DNA from: Pseudomonas donghuensis
GTDB taxonomy: Bacteria; Pseudomonadota; Gammaproteobacteria; Pseudomonadales; Pseudomonadaceae
NCBI RefSeq assembly: GCF_000259195.1
Contig: NZ_JH650774.1
Location: forward strand, 60,396-98,592
Length of the DNA stretch: 38,197 bases
Reading direction: 5' to 3'
The notes under the pieces are model-generated. The model did no database searches. It saw only the letters and a program-made list of their open reading frames with translations, and was not told the DNA's origin. The position numbers and the translations under genes were made by a program. Positions within the stretch are counted from its first letter, which is position 1; every line of letters begins with the position of its first letter. Of the stretch, positions 8,275 to 16,653 are shown piece by piece.

Positions 8275-9201
8275 ATGAGTCTGGGCAATAGAGGCCGCGA
8301 TCAATCGCTGGACGTTAACGGCAACCATGTTGCATTGCGTATCTGGGGCAATGAGCGTGGCCATCCGGTGCTGGCCGTACATGGCTGGCTCGACAACGCG
8401 GCGTCGTTCGAGCGCATTGCGCCGCTGCTTGATGAGTGTTTCGTGGTCGCCCCGGACCTGGCCGGCCACGGGCGTTCCGAGCACCGTCGCGGCGACAGCG
8501 GCTATTACCTGTGGGAACACGCCGATGACATGAACGCGCTGGTCGAATGCCTGGGCTGGAAGCGTTTTTCAGTGTTGGGCCATTCCATGGGCACGGGGGT
8601 CGCATCGATTCTGGCGGCAATGAACAAGTCGATCGACAGCATGGTGTTCATCGACGGCATGGGGGCGCCTTTTACCATCGCCGAAGAAGACACCGTCGAG
8701 CACCTGAAAAAGTCCCAGCGCCTGCTGCGCCTGGCCCTGCGCACCCGCCTGCATGGCTTCTCGGCGGCGCAAACGGCGCAGTTCGACAGCCTTGAAGCGG
8801 CCATTGGCGAGCGGCGCAACAGTATCGACGCCACGCTGTGCGCCGAGGGCGCGCGGTTGCTGGCCATGCGCGACCTGCTCAGCGTCGGCGACGGTTACCG
8901 CTGGCGCCATGACCCGCGCCTGGTGTTGCCCGAGGCAATGCAGCTGACCGAGCGTCAGGCCTGCGATTTCCTGCGCCAGATCAATTGCCCGCTGCACCTG
9001 ATGCTTGGGCGCCAGGGGCTGTTTGCCGGCGCCCAGTTCGACAAAAGAAAACACGCCTTGCCCTGGGCCACCCAGGTGCACTGGCATGACGGCGGCCACC
9101 ATTTTCACCTGGAGGAGCCGAGCGCGGCCTTGATCGGCCAGATCAACGCTGCGCTGCTTCAGCGTGAGTCGGGGCCGCGGCAACGATTAGTCAATGAGTA
9201 A
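8275..9201 (+). CDS. Alpha/beta hydrolase, probable releasing or editing esterase of the operon
   Basis: 308 residues with the alpha/beta hydrolase core: oxyanion motif HGWLDNAASF (36-45), PDLAGHGRSE (60-69), nucleophile elbow GHSMG with Ser104, and histidine in GGHHFHLEE (His275 or 276). The usual Asp after strand 7 is not evident (LGRQGLF there), so the acid may come from another strand, for instance the Asp in FIDGMG. It resembles serine-hydrolase-like/MhpC-type proteins. AGGAGG stands 7 bases before the ATG, 44 bases after the ligase stop. In this context it may release the product from the carrier domain, remove misloaded groups, or act on a later intermediate. That role is inference from position. 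Confidence 0.82.
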   Translation: MSLGNRGRDQSLDVNGNHVALRIWGNERGHPVLAVHGWLDNAASFERIAPLLDECFVVAPDLAGHGRSEHRRGDSGYYLWEHADDMNALVECLGWKRFSVLGHSMGTGVASILAAMNKSIDSMVFIDGMGAPFTIAEEDTVEHLKKSQRLLRLALRTRLHGFSAAQTAQFDSLEAAIGERRNSIDATLCAEGARLLAMRDLLSVGDGYRWRHDPRLVLPEAMQLTERQACDFLRQINCPLHLMLGRQGLFAGAQFDKRKHALPWATQVHWHDGGHHFHLEEPSAALIGQINAALLQRESGPRQRLVNE

Positions 9202-9213
9202 TGGAGTACACCC

Positions 9214-9897
9214 GTGAAAGAGTTCTGGATTGCACCATCGATTCTGGCGGCCGATTTCGCCCGCCTCGGCGCTGAAGCCGAGCAGGTGCTGGCCGCCGGT
9301 GCCGATGTCATCCATATCGATGTGATGGATAACCACTATGTGCCCAACCTGACCATGGGCCCGCAGTTCTGCAAGGCCTTGCGCAGCCACGGGATCACCG
9401 CGCCGATCGATGTGCACCTGATGGTCACCCCGGTGGATGCGATGATCCAGGCCTTCGCCGAGGCCGGCGCCGACTACATCTCGATCCATCCCGAAGCCAC
9501 CCTGCACCTGGACCGCTCGCTGCAGTTGATCAAGGACCTGGGCTGCAAGGCAGGCCTGGTGTTCAACCCGGCCAGCACCCTCGACGCGGCTCGCTACGTG
9601 CTCGACAAGCTCGACCTGATCCTGCTGATGTCAGTCAACCCGGGCTTTGGCGGGCAGCGGTTCATCCCTTCGGTATTGCCCAAGGTAGCTGCAGCGCGCA
9701 AGCTTATCGACGACAGTGGCCGGGCGATCCGTCTGGAGGTAGACGGTGGCGTCAACCTCGAAACCATCGGCCAGGTGGCTGCCGCCGGGGCTGACATGTT
9801 CGTTGCCGGCACGGCGATTTTTGCCCAGAGCGATTACCGCGCTACCATCGAGGCCTTGCGCCGGGAGATTGCTCAAGCTGTGCCCAACCGCCACTGA
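9214..9897 (+). CDS. rpe: Ribulose-phosphate 3-epimerase, probable second copy
   Basis: A 227-residue TIM-barrel enzyme interconverting ribulose 5-phosphate and xylulose 5-phosphate. The metal ligands of the family are in place: His34 and Asp36 ([12 protein letters not shown]), His68 (DVHLMV) and Asp177 (LEVDGGVN, catalytic acid/base), plus the phosphate-binding loops NPGFGG and VAGTAIF. The N-terminal motif, usually PSILSAD, is PSILAAD (Ser to Ala at residue 12). GTG start with GGAG 7 bases upstream, only 12 bases after the hydrolase. In Pseudomonas the housekeeping rpe normally sits beside gph and trpE; that context is absent, so this is probably a paralogue belonging to the operon. A genome search would settle the copy number. 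Confidence 0.88.
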   Translation: MKEFWIAPSILAADFARLGAEAEQVLAAGADVIHIDVMDNHYVPNLTMGPQFCKALRSHGITAPIDVHLMVTPVDAMIQAFAEAGADYISIHPEATLHLDRSLQLIKDLGCKAGLVFNPASTLDAARYVLDKLDLILLMSVNPGFGGQRFIPSVLPKVAAARKLIDDSGRAIRLEVDGGVNLETIGQVAAAGADMFVAGTAIFAQSDYRATIEALRREIAQAVPNRH

Positions 9898-9947
9898 TAG
9901 GCGGTCTTTCCAACGATTCTCGCGAATCCAGTACGAGTTACCTGTCC

Positions 9948-11018
9948 TTGCACACTACAACTTTAATCAAGGCCTTGCTGCGTCAGCCGACTGCGCACAC
10001 ACCGGTCTGGCTGATGCGCCAGGCCGGGCGTTACCTGCCCGAGTACCGAGAGTTGCGGGCCCGCGCCGGATCGTTCCTGAACCTGGCGAAAACGCCGGAC
10101 TACGCCACCGAGGCTACCTTGCAACCCATGCGCCGCTTCAACCTGGATGCGGCAATCGTGTTCTCCGATATCCTCACCGTGCCTGATGCCATGGGCCTGG
10201 GCCTGTATTTTGGCACGGGCGAGGGCCCGCGTTTTCGCCATCCATTGCGCGACGAGCAGGCCATCAAGCGCCTGCGTGTGCCTGAGCCCGAGTCACTGGA
10301 CTACCTGTACCAGACCGTGGCCCAGGCCCGCCGGGCGCTGGACCCCAAGGCGGCGCTGATCGGCTTTGCCGGCAGCCCCTGGACCTTGGCCTGTTACATG
10401 GTCGAAGGCGGGCCGCCGGGTGATTTCCAGCTGATCAAGAAGATGCTCTACCGCCGCCCGGAACTGCTTCAGCGCATTTTGCAGGTCACCAGCCAAGCGG
10501 TGGCGGCCAGCCTCAATGCGCAGATCGAGTCCGGCGCCCAGGCGCTGATGATCTTCGACACCTGGGGCGGGGCCCTGGCCGATGGCGCCTACCAGCGTTT
10601 CTCGCTGTTCTACATGCGCGAGGTGCTGGCGCGCCTGCACAAGACCCATCACGGTCAGCGGGTACCGTCGATCATCTACACCCCAGGTGGTAGCCCCTGG
10701 CTTGGCGAAATGGCCGACAGCGGTGCCGACGCCCTGAGCCTGGACTCGGCCTGTAACCTGGGCATGGCCCGGCAACTGGTGGGCCACAGCGTCGCCTTGC
10801 AAGGTAACCTCGACCCCAGCGTCTTGCTGGGCGATGAGGCCTGCATCCGCCGCGAAGTGCAGCGCACCTTGCAGGCCTTCGGGCCGCCGGCCGCAGGCTT
10901 TGGCCATGTGTTCAACCTGGGCCAGGGGATCTCGCCGGCAACCTCGCCAGAGGCGGTGGCGACCCTGGTCGAGGCGGTCCATGAATTGAGCCGCGTGCGC
11001 GGAGGTGCCTATGCTTGA
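9948..11018 (+). CDS. Uroporphyrinogen decarboxylase-like protein, divergent paralogue
   Basis: 356 residues, full HemE length. HemE decarboxylates uroporphyrinogen III to coproporphyrinogen III in the cytoplasm. Present: [12 protein letters not shown] with Arg24 and Arg28, FSDI with catalytic Asp74, Tyr150 (CYMVEGG) and FDTWGG (203-208). Changed: NLGHG is NLGQG, so Gln326 (codon CAG at 10923-10925) replaces the active-site histidine equivalent to His339 of human UROD, and the usual LDWT is LDSA (265-268). Spacing within the family is otherwise kept. The start appears to be TTG 9948 with no strong ribosome site, 50 bases after the epimerase stop, so translation may be low or coupled. Housekeeping hemE should lie elsewhere. 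It may use a different tetrapyrrole or other polycarboxylate, or serve as a resistant stand-in. Confidence 0.85.
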   Translation: MHTTTLIKALLRQPTAHTPVWLMRQAGRYLPEYRELRARAGSFLNLAKTPDYATEATLQPMRRFNLDAAIVFSDILTVPDAMGLGLYFGTGEGPRFRHPLRDEQAIKRLRVPEPESLDYLYQTVAQARRALDPKAALIGFAGSPWTLACYMVEGGPPGDFQLIKKMLYRRPELLQRILQVTSQAVAASLNAQIESGAQALMIFDTWGGALADGAYQRFSLFYMREVLARLHKTHHGQRVPSIIYTPGGSPWLGEMADSGADALSLDSACNLGMARQLVGHSVALQGNLDPSVLLGDEACIRREVQRTLQAFGPPAAGFGHVFNLGQGISPATSPEAVATLVEAVHELSRVRGGAYA

Positions 11019-11439
11019 CCCGACCTTCGACTTCGACCGGATGCTGTGCTTCTCGCTGTATTCGACCGCCAATGCCATGGTCCGTGACTACGCCGAACCG
11101 CTGAAAAAGCGCGGTGTGACCTACCCGCAATTGCTGGTGATGGCCGGGTTATGGGGCCAGGACGATGTCTCGATCAGTGCCCTGAGCGAGCTGACCTTGT
11201 TCGACCTTGGCACCCTGACACCGATCGTCAAGCGTCTGGCCGACAATGGCTTCATCACTGTCTATCTCGACCCCAATGACCGCCGTCGACGTAACCTGCT
11301 GCTGACCGACAAGGGCCGTGAGCTCAAGGCCGAGGCGGCGCAGGTGTTCAGCAACATGGCGTGCAAGATCGACCTGGGCGAGGGGGAGGTGGAGCAGGTG
11401 CTGGACGTGTGCCACCGGATCAGGTCGCGGTTGCGCTGA
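11011..11439 (+). CDS. MarR-family regulator, OhrR-like, with redox-sensing cysteine
   Basis: 142 residues from ATG 11011, which has GGAGG 5 bases upstream and overlaps the previous stop by 8 bases. A GTG at 11005 would add two residues. The N-terminal [16 protein letters not shown] matches the LCFALYS motif of OhrR, whose Cys senses organic peroxides or hypochlorite; here it is Cys13. [12 protein letters not shown] and the winged helix ending [11 protein letters not shown] are typical. Two further cysteines, Cys118 and Cys134, could form the disulfide partner of a two-Cys OhrR. No ohr gene is adjacent, so the likely target is its own operon, through the palindrome at 4903-4922. It is the last gene before a REP-type repeat. 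Confidence 0.86.
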   Translation: MLDPTFDFDRMLCFSLYSTANAMVRDYAEPLKKRGVTYPQLLVMAGLWGQDDVSISALSELTLFDLGTLTPIVKRLADNGFITVYLDPNDRRRRNLLLTDKGRELKAEAAQVFSNMACKIDLGEGEVEQVLDVCHRIRSRLR

Positions 11440-11468
11440 AGCTGGACTTGTCAGCGATCGCCGGCCTC

Positions 11469-11533
11469 ATCGCTGGGCAAGCCCGCTCCCACAGGTCCTG
11501 CATCAATCTGTGGGAGCGGGCTTGCCCAGCGAT
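11469..11533. repeat. REP-like perfect inverted repeat between convergent genes
   Basis: Two 25-base arms, 11469-11493 (beginning ATCGCTGGGCAAGCCC) and 11509-11533 (ending GGCTTGCCCAGCGAT), are exact reverse complements around a 15-base loop. It is the same family as 2883-2953 but with one more base pair in the centre of each arm. It lies 3 bases from the mobA stop and 29 bases from the regulator stop, where it can terminate both. Confidence 0.85.
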
Positions 11534-11535
11534 GA

Positions 11536-12111
11536 CTAGGTGCGCAAAAACTCCGGGGTATTGAAATTGCTCAGGCGCAGGTCGCCCTCGGCGCACTCCA
11601 AGGCCCGCACCGGGTGCTGGCGCAAGGTCCGTTGCACACCTCTATCGCCCGCATCCCAGGCTCGCTGAAAGTCAGCGCGCAAGGCGCAGGGAATCAGGCT
11701 GAACATCGGCTGCCAGTAGCCGCCCTGGCGGATCATCGCCGGCTGCTGTTGGTCATTGGCCAGGTGCATCAGGTCGAGGATCAGCGCCTGGTCGATCAAC
11801 GGCGCGTCGCAGGCCAGCACCAGCATCCATTCATGCCGCGCCACCGCCAGCCCCGCCAGCACCCCGGCCAGTGGCCCGGGAAAATCCGCTTCGGCATCCC
11901 CCACCAACTGATCGGCGTAAGGCCGGTACAGGTCCTGGTTGCGGTTGCAGGAAATGATCAGGTCGTCGGTCAGCGGCCGCACCACGGCGTGGATGTGGGC
12001 GATCAGGGGTTGGCCCTGCCAGTCGAGCAGGCCTTTGTCCTGGCCGCCCATGCGCTGGCCGCGGCCACCGGCAAGGATGAGGATGGAGCAGGGGGGAGGG
12101 GCGGCGGGCAT
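11536..12111 (-). CDS. mobA: Molybdenum cofactor guanylyltransferase MobA
   Basis: A 191-residue cytoplasmic enzyme that links GMP to molybdopterin to form the bis-MGD cofactor of nitrate reductase, formate dehydrogenase and related enzymes. The GT-A nucleotidyltransferase signature ILAGGRGQRMGGQDKGLL (about 11-28), the GPLAGVLAGL segment and the ACDAPLI motif (metal/GTP binding Asp) are present, and length matches the family. It lies downstream of mexN on the same strand with a 61-base gap. No other molybdenum-cofactor gene is in the window, so it stands alone here. Assignment is secure. Confidence 0.93.
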   Translation of the reverse strand: MPAAPPPCSILILAGGRGQRMGGQDKGLLDWQGQPLIAHIHAVVRPLTDDLIISCNRNQDLYRPYADQLVGDAEADFPGPLAGVLAGLAVARHEWMLVLACDAPLIDQALILDLMHLANDQQQPAMIRQGGYWQPMFSLIPCALRADFQRAWDAGDRGVQRTLRQHPVRALECAEGDLRLSNFNTPEFLRT

Positions 12112-12172
12112 GGTCAGGGTTCCTGGCGGTATCAGCCGATCACCTTCCCATGCACGCCGCAGTCTGTCCAGA

Positions 12173-15100
12173 TCAGCTGTCGCTGGCTACCGGCGCGCAC
12201 GCTCGGGCGTGGCCCTTGGCCCGGCGCTTGCCGGTCAGGCGCATCACCACCACGAAGAACACCGGCACGAACACCACCGCCAGGGTGGCGCTGAGCATGC
12301 CGCCGATCACCCCGGTACCGATGGCCTGCTGGCTGGCCGAGCTGGCGCCGCTGGCAATCGCCAGGGGCACCACACCGAGGATGAACGCCAGCGAGGTCAT
12401 GACGATCGGGCGCAAGCGCAAACGTGCGGCTTGCACGGTGGCATCGACCAGGTCGTGACCTTCATCGACCAGGCTCTTGGCGAACTCGATGATCAGGATG
12501 GCGTTTTTCGCCGACAGGCCGATCAGGGTGATCAGACCGACCTTGAAGAACACGTCGTTGGGCATGCCGCGCAGGCTCACCGCAATCACCGCGCCCAGTA
12601 CGCCCAGCGGTACCACCAGCAGTACCGAGGTCGGGATCGACCAGCTCTCGTACAACGCCGCCAGGCACAGGAACACCACCAGCAGCGACAGGCCCATGAG
12701 GATCGGCGCCTGGGCGCCGGACAGGCGCTCCTGCAGCGACAGGCCGGTCCATTCCAGGCCCATGCCCTGAGGCAGTTGATCGACCAGGCGCTGGATCTCG
12801 TTCATCGCCTCGCCGGAGCTGTAGCCCGGTGCCGGCTCGCCCGACACGGCAATGGCCGGGTAGCCGTTATAGCGGGTCAACTGCACGGGGCCGGTGATCC
12901 ACTTGGCCTGGACGAAGGCCGACAGTGGCACCATCTTGCCGTTGCTGTTGCGCACGTGAATCTTCAACAGGTCGTCGACCTGGCTGCGCTGATCGCCTTC
13001 GGCCTGCACCACCACGCGCTGCATCCGCCCCTGGTTGGGGAAGTCGTTGACGTAGTTGGAGCCCACCGCAGTGTTGAGCACGTTGCCGATATCGGCAAAC
13101 GACACGCCCAGGGCATTGGCCTGCTTGCGGTCGACTTCCAGCTGCACCTGCGGGCTCTCGGCCAGGGCGCTTTCGCGCACGTTGACCAGCAGCGGGCTTT
13201 TTTCCGCGGCGGCGAGCAACTGGTCGCGCGCCGCCATCAGCCCGGCATGGCCGAGGCCGCCACGGTCCTGCAGGCGGAACTCGAAACCGCTGGACGTGCC
13301 CAGGCCATCCACCGGCGGCGGCAGCACCGAATAGGCAATGGCGTCCTTGAGCTGGCTGAACGCGGCATTGGCGCGGTCGGCGATGGATTGCGCGCTGTCG
13401 TCGCTGCCGCGCTCGGACCAGTCCTTGAGGGTGGTGAACGCCAGCGCCGCGTTCTGGCCGTTGCCAGAGAAGCTGAAGCCGAGAATCAGGGTGCTGTTAC
13501 CGACGCCAGGCTCTGTGGCGTTATGCGCCTCGATCTGCGCCGCCACCTGTTCGGTGCGGGCGCGGCTGGCCCCCGGCGGCAGCTGGATGTCGGTAATGGT
13601 GTAGCCCTGGTCTTCGGTGGGCAGGAACGAGGAGGGCAGTTGGCTGAAACCGTATACCAGCCCGGCCACCAGCACCAGGTAGACCAGCAAATAGCGGCCG
13701 CTGCGCTTGAGGGCCTGGATCACCCAGCGCTGGTAGCCATTGGTCATGCTTTCGAAGCGGCGGTTAACCCAGCCGAAGAAGCCGGTTTTCTCGTGGTGCG
13801 AGCCCTTGGCGATCGGCTTGAGCAGGGTCGCGCACAAGGCCGGGGTCAGGCTCAGGGCGAGGAACGCCGAGAACAGGATCGACACCGCCATCGACACCGA
13901 GAACTGCTGGTAGATCACCCCGACCGAGCCTTTCATGAAGGCCATCGGCAGGAACACCGCCACCAGCACCAGGGTGATGCCGACGATGGCGCCGCTGATC
14001 TGGCTCATGGCCTTTTTCGTCGCCTCGCGCGGTGCCAGGCCTTCTTCGCTCATGATCCGCTCGACGTTCTCGACCACGACGATGGCGTCGTCGACCAGGA
14101 TACCGATGGCCAGGACCATGCCGAACAGGGTCAGCACGTTGACCGAGAAGCCCAGCGCCAGCATCACCGCAAAGGTACCCATCAGCGCCACCGGCACCAC
14201 CAGGGTCGGGATCAGGGTGTAGCGGATGTTCTGCAGGAACAGGAACATCACCGCGAACACCAGGGCCATGGCTTCGAGCAGGGTGGTGATGACCTGCTGG
14301 ATCGAGACCTTGACGAACGGAGAGGTGTCGTAGGGGATGTCGAACTTGGCCCCCGGCGGCAGGTAGCGCGACAGCTCGTTGAGCTTGGCTTGCACCAGGG
14401 TCGCGGTTTCCATGGCGTTGGCGCCGGGCGACAACTGCACGCTGAAGGCGCTGGTCGGCTTGCCGTTGAGGCGGGTGCCGTACTGGTACTCCTGGCTGCC
14501 GATCTCGACCCGGGCGACATCGCCGATGGTGACTGTCGAGCCATCGGGATTGGCGCGCAGGACGATGTCCTTGAACTCCTGCACGGTGCTGAGCTGGCCC
14601 TTGATCACCACGTTGGCGGTGATTTCCTGGGTGCCGGTACCCGGCAGGTCGCCGATGCTGCCTGGCGCCACTTGGGCGTTCTGCGCAGCGATGGCGTCGT
14701 TGACGTCATCGGGGGTGAGGTTGAAACCGATCAGCTTGGCCGGGTCGATCCAGATGCGCATGGCCCGTTCCGAACCATAAAGCTGCGCCTTGCCGACACC
14801 CTTGAGGCGGCGGATTTCGTTCATCACGTTACGGGCGAGAAAGTCGCTCAGGGTCACTTCATCGAGGCTGCCGTCCATGGCGGTGAGGGTCACCATCAAC
14901 AGGAAGCCGGTGGAGACTTTCTCCACCTGCAGGCCTTGCTGGGTGACCGGGCGCGGCAGGCGCGACTCGACCACTTTCAGGCGGTTCTGCACGTCGACCT
15001 GGGCCAGGTCCGGGTTGGTGCCCGGCTCGAAGGTGGCGGTGATGGTGGCGCTGCCCAGGCTGCTTTGCGAGCTGAAGTAGAGCAGGTTGTCGGCACCGTT

Positions 15101-15307
15101 GAGCTCTTCCTCGATTAGGCTGACCACGCTGTCGTCGATGGTCTGCGCCGAGGCGCCGGGGTACACGGCGTAGATTTCCACCTGCGGCGGCGCCACGTCG
15201 GGGTACTGGGCCACCGGCAACTGCGGGATGGCCAGGGCGCCGGCCAGCAGGATGAACAAGGCGACCACCCAGGCGAAGACCGGGCGGTCAATGAAAAACT
15301 GCGGCAT
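12173..15307 (-). CDS. mexN: RND multidrug efflux inner-membrane pump, MexN-like
   Basis: 1044 residues, the usual HAE1-type RND length, beginning MPQFFIDRPVFAWVVALF. Proton-relay aspartates are in GILVDDAIVVVENVER (about residue 407) and the TM11-12 region is intact. Two large periplasmic loops lie between TM1-2 and TM7-8. Such pumps form a trimer in the inner membrane that exports drugs or metabolites with an adaptor and an outer-membrane channel. The adaptor gene precedes it by 11 bases. Together with the divergent regulator and kinase the layout matches P. aeruginosa mexMN and its neighbouring PA1437-PA1438 (from memory); MexMN borrows OprM, and no channel gene is present here either. Substrate specificity (phenicols are reported for MexMN) is not shown by the sequence. 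Confidence 0.88.
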   Translation of the reverse strand: MPQFFIDRPVFAWVVALFILLAGALAIPQLPVAQYPDVAPPQVEIYAVYPGASAQTIDDSVVSLIEEELNGADNLLYFSSQSSLGSATITATFEPGTNPDLAQVDVQNRLKVVESRLPRPVTQQGLQVEKVSTGFLLMVTLTAMDGSLDEVTLSDFLARNVMNEIRRLKGVGKAQLYGSERAMRIWIDPAKLIGFNLTPDDVNDAIAAQNAQVAPGSIGDLPGTGTQEITANVVIKGQLSTVQEFKDIVLRANPDGSTVTIGDVARVEIGSQEYQYGTRLNGKPTSAFSVQLSPGANAMETATLVQAKLNELSRYLPPGAKFDIPYDTSPFVKVSIQQVITTLLEAMALVFAVMFLFLQNIRYTLIPTLVVPVALMGTFAVMLALGFSVNVLTLFGMVLAIGILVDDAIVVVENVERIMSEEGLAPREATKKAMSQISGAIVGITLVLVAVFLPMAFMKGSVGVIYQQFSVSMAVSILFSAFLALSLTPALCATLLKPIAKGSHHEKTGFFGWVNRRFESMTNGYQRWVIQALKRSGRYLLVYLVLVAGLVYGFSQLPSSFLPTEDQGYTITDIQLPPGASRARTEQVAAQIEAHNATEPGVGNSTLILGFSFSGNGQNAALAFTTLKDWSERGSDDSAQSIADRANAAFSQLKDAIAYSVLPPPVDGLGTSSGFEFRLQDRGGLGHAGLMAARDQLLAAAEKSPLLVNVRESALAESPQVQLEVDRKQANALGVSFADIGNVLNTAVGSNYVNDFPNQGRMQRVVVQAEGDQRSQVDDLLKIHVRNSNGKMVPLSAFVQAKWITGPVQLTRYNGYPAIAVSGEPAPGYSSGEAMNEIQRLVDQLPQGMGLEWTGLSLQERLSGAQAPILMGLSLLVVFLCLAALYESWSIPTSVLLVVPLGVLGAVIAVSLRGMPNDVFFKVGLITLIGLSAKNAILIIEFAKSLVDEGHDLVDATVQAARLRLRPIVMTSLAFILGVVPLAIASGASSASQQAIGTGVIGGMLSATLAVVFVPVFFVVVMRLTGKRRAKGHARACAPVASDS

Positions 15308-15318
15308 GAATCAGGCCC

Positions 15319-16497
15319 TCACTGGCCGTTGGACTGAACGATGGGAAGGGCGTCCTTGCCCGCGTTGTCGACCTGTACCTGGTCGCCGGGGTTGATGTGC
15401 TGCAGACCTTCGACCACCACCCGGTCACCGGGGGCCAGGCCGTCGCTGACGATCCAGCGGTCGTTCTGCACACTGCCCAATACCACCGAACGTTCGCTGA
15501 TGCGCTGTTCGGCATCCACCAGCATTACCTTCGGGTTGCCAGCACTGTCACGCAGGATGGCCCGTTGCGGCACGCTGATGCCTTGTTGCTTGACCGCCTG
15601 CTCCAGGCGCACGCGGATGAAGCTGCCCGGCAGCAGGTCCAGGTCCGGGTTGGGGAACTCGCTGCGCAGGGTGATCTGCCCGGTGCTCGGGTCGACGCTG
15701 ATGTCCGAGAACAGCAGCTTGCCCGGCAGCGGGTAGAGCGTGCCGTCGTCCTGGATCAGCGTCGCGCTGGCCTGGTCCTGGCCCACCTGCTGCAGTTCGC
15801 CGGCACGCAGGGCGCGGCGCAGGGCATTGAGCTCGCGGGTCGACTGGGTGACGTCGGCATGGATCGGGTTCAACTGCTGGATGGTCGCCAGCGGCGTGGT
15901 TTCGTTCTGCCCCACCAGGGCGCCTTCGGTCACCAGGGCGCGACCGATACGCCCGGAAATCGGCGCGGTGACGGTGGCGTAGCCGAGGTTGAGCTTGGCC
16001 CGCTCGAGCGCAGCCTTGGCAGCGGCGACATCGGCATCGGCTTGCAGGAAGGCGGCGCGGGCGTTGTCATGCTCCTGGCGGCTGATCGCATTGATGCCGA
16101 TCAGCTCGCGATAGCGCTGGTCCTGCAAGCGCGCCTGGAACAGCGTGGCTTCGGCGCGGGCCAGGCTTGCGCGGGCGCTGTCGTAATCGGCCTGGAACGG
16201 CGCCGGGTCGATGCGAAACAGCACATCGCCCTGTTTGACGTCGCTGCCTTCGCGGTACACACGCTTGAGCACCACCCCGGCCACTCGCGCACGTACCTCG
16301 GCGGTACGTGGGGCAAGGATGCGGCCATTGAGCTCGGTGCTGATCGCCAGCGGCTGCACGCGCACGGTCTCGACCTTGACGGCGCTCGGCGGGGCCTTTT
16401 CTTCGGCCGGCGATTTGTCGTCGCAGGCGCTCAGGGCAAAGGTGATCAACAACAGCGGCGCCAGGGCGCGCAGACGGGCGGGACTTGTACTGGACAT
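15319..16497 (-). CDS. mexM: RND efflux periplasmic adaptor lipoprotein, MexM-like
   Basis: 392 residues from ATG 16497 (GGAAG 6-7 bases upstream); an in-frame start 27 bases earlier is less likely. A lipoprotein signal ends in the lipobox ALSAC with Cys25, so the protein is anchored to the inner membrane facing the periplasm. Then come the barrel-sandwich (lipoyl) half-motifs ARVAGVVLKRVYREGSDV and VTAPISGRIGRALVTEGALV, a helical hairpin between them (about 95-160), and beta-barrel and membrane-proximal domains. It bridges pump and outer-membrane channel. First gene of the mexMN-like operon, divergent from the response regulator. Confidence 0.88.
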   Translation of the reverse strand: MSSTSPARLRALAPLLLITFALSACDDKSPAEEKAPPSAVKVETVRVQPLAISTELNGRILAPRTAEVRARVAGVVLKRVYREGSDVKQGDVLFRIDPAPFQADYDSARASLARAEATLFQARLQDQRYRELIGINAISRQEHDNARAAFLQADADVAAAKAALERAKLNLGYATVTAPISGRIGRALVTEGALVGQNETTPLATIQQLNPIHADVTQSTRELNALRRALRAGELQQVGQDQASATLIQDDGTLYPLPGKLLFSDISVDPSTGQITLRSEFPNPDLDLLPGSFIRVRLEQAVKQQGISVPQRAILRDSAGNPKVMLVDAEQRISERSVVLGSVQNDRWIVSDGLAPGDRVVVEGLQHINPGDQVQVDNAGKDALPIVQSNGQ

Positions 16498-16552
16498 GCG
16501 GATCTTCCGAAAATGACCCGGCAATGCTAAGGCAGGCGACCGACGGGCAACA

Positions 16553-16595
16553 GTTAAGCTGTGTAGGCCATGTGTAAAAAAGTGTGAAGCTTTAT
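16553..16595. promoter_or_regulatory. Direct repeat in the mexM/response-regulator divergent promoter region
   Basis: GTTAAGCTGTGT (16553-16564) and GTGAAGCTTTAT (16584-16595) match at nine of twelve positions and start 31 bases apart, about three helical turns. They sit between the divergent pump operon and the OmpR-type regulator gene. OmpR-family regulators bind such direct repeats, so this is a candidate binding site. The repeat is seen; the binding is inferred. Confidence 0.4.
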
Positions 16596-16653
16596 CCTGC
16601 GAGCGCGTGAGCTCTTATATCCTGCCTGACTTTCCCAGCCTGTCAAACTACCC

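Noticed and set aside
11939..15118. A 1059-codon open frame on the plus strand
   Set aside because: It lies opposite mexN, whose RND motifs are complete; the plus-strand translation is rich in His, Gln, Arg and Gly with no domain, the usual shadow of GC-rich codon use.
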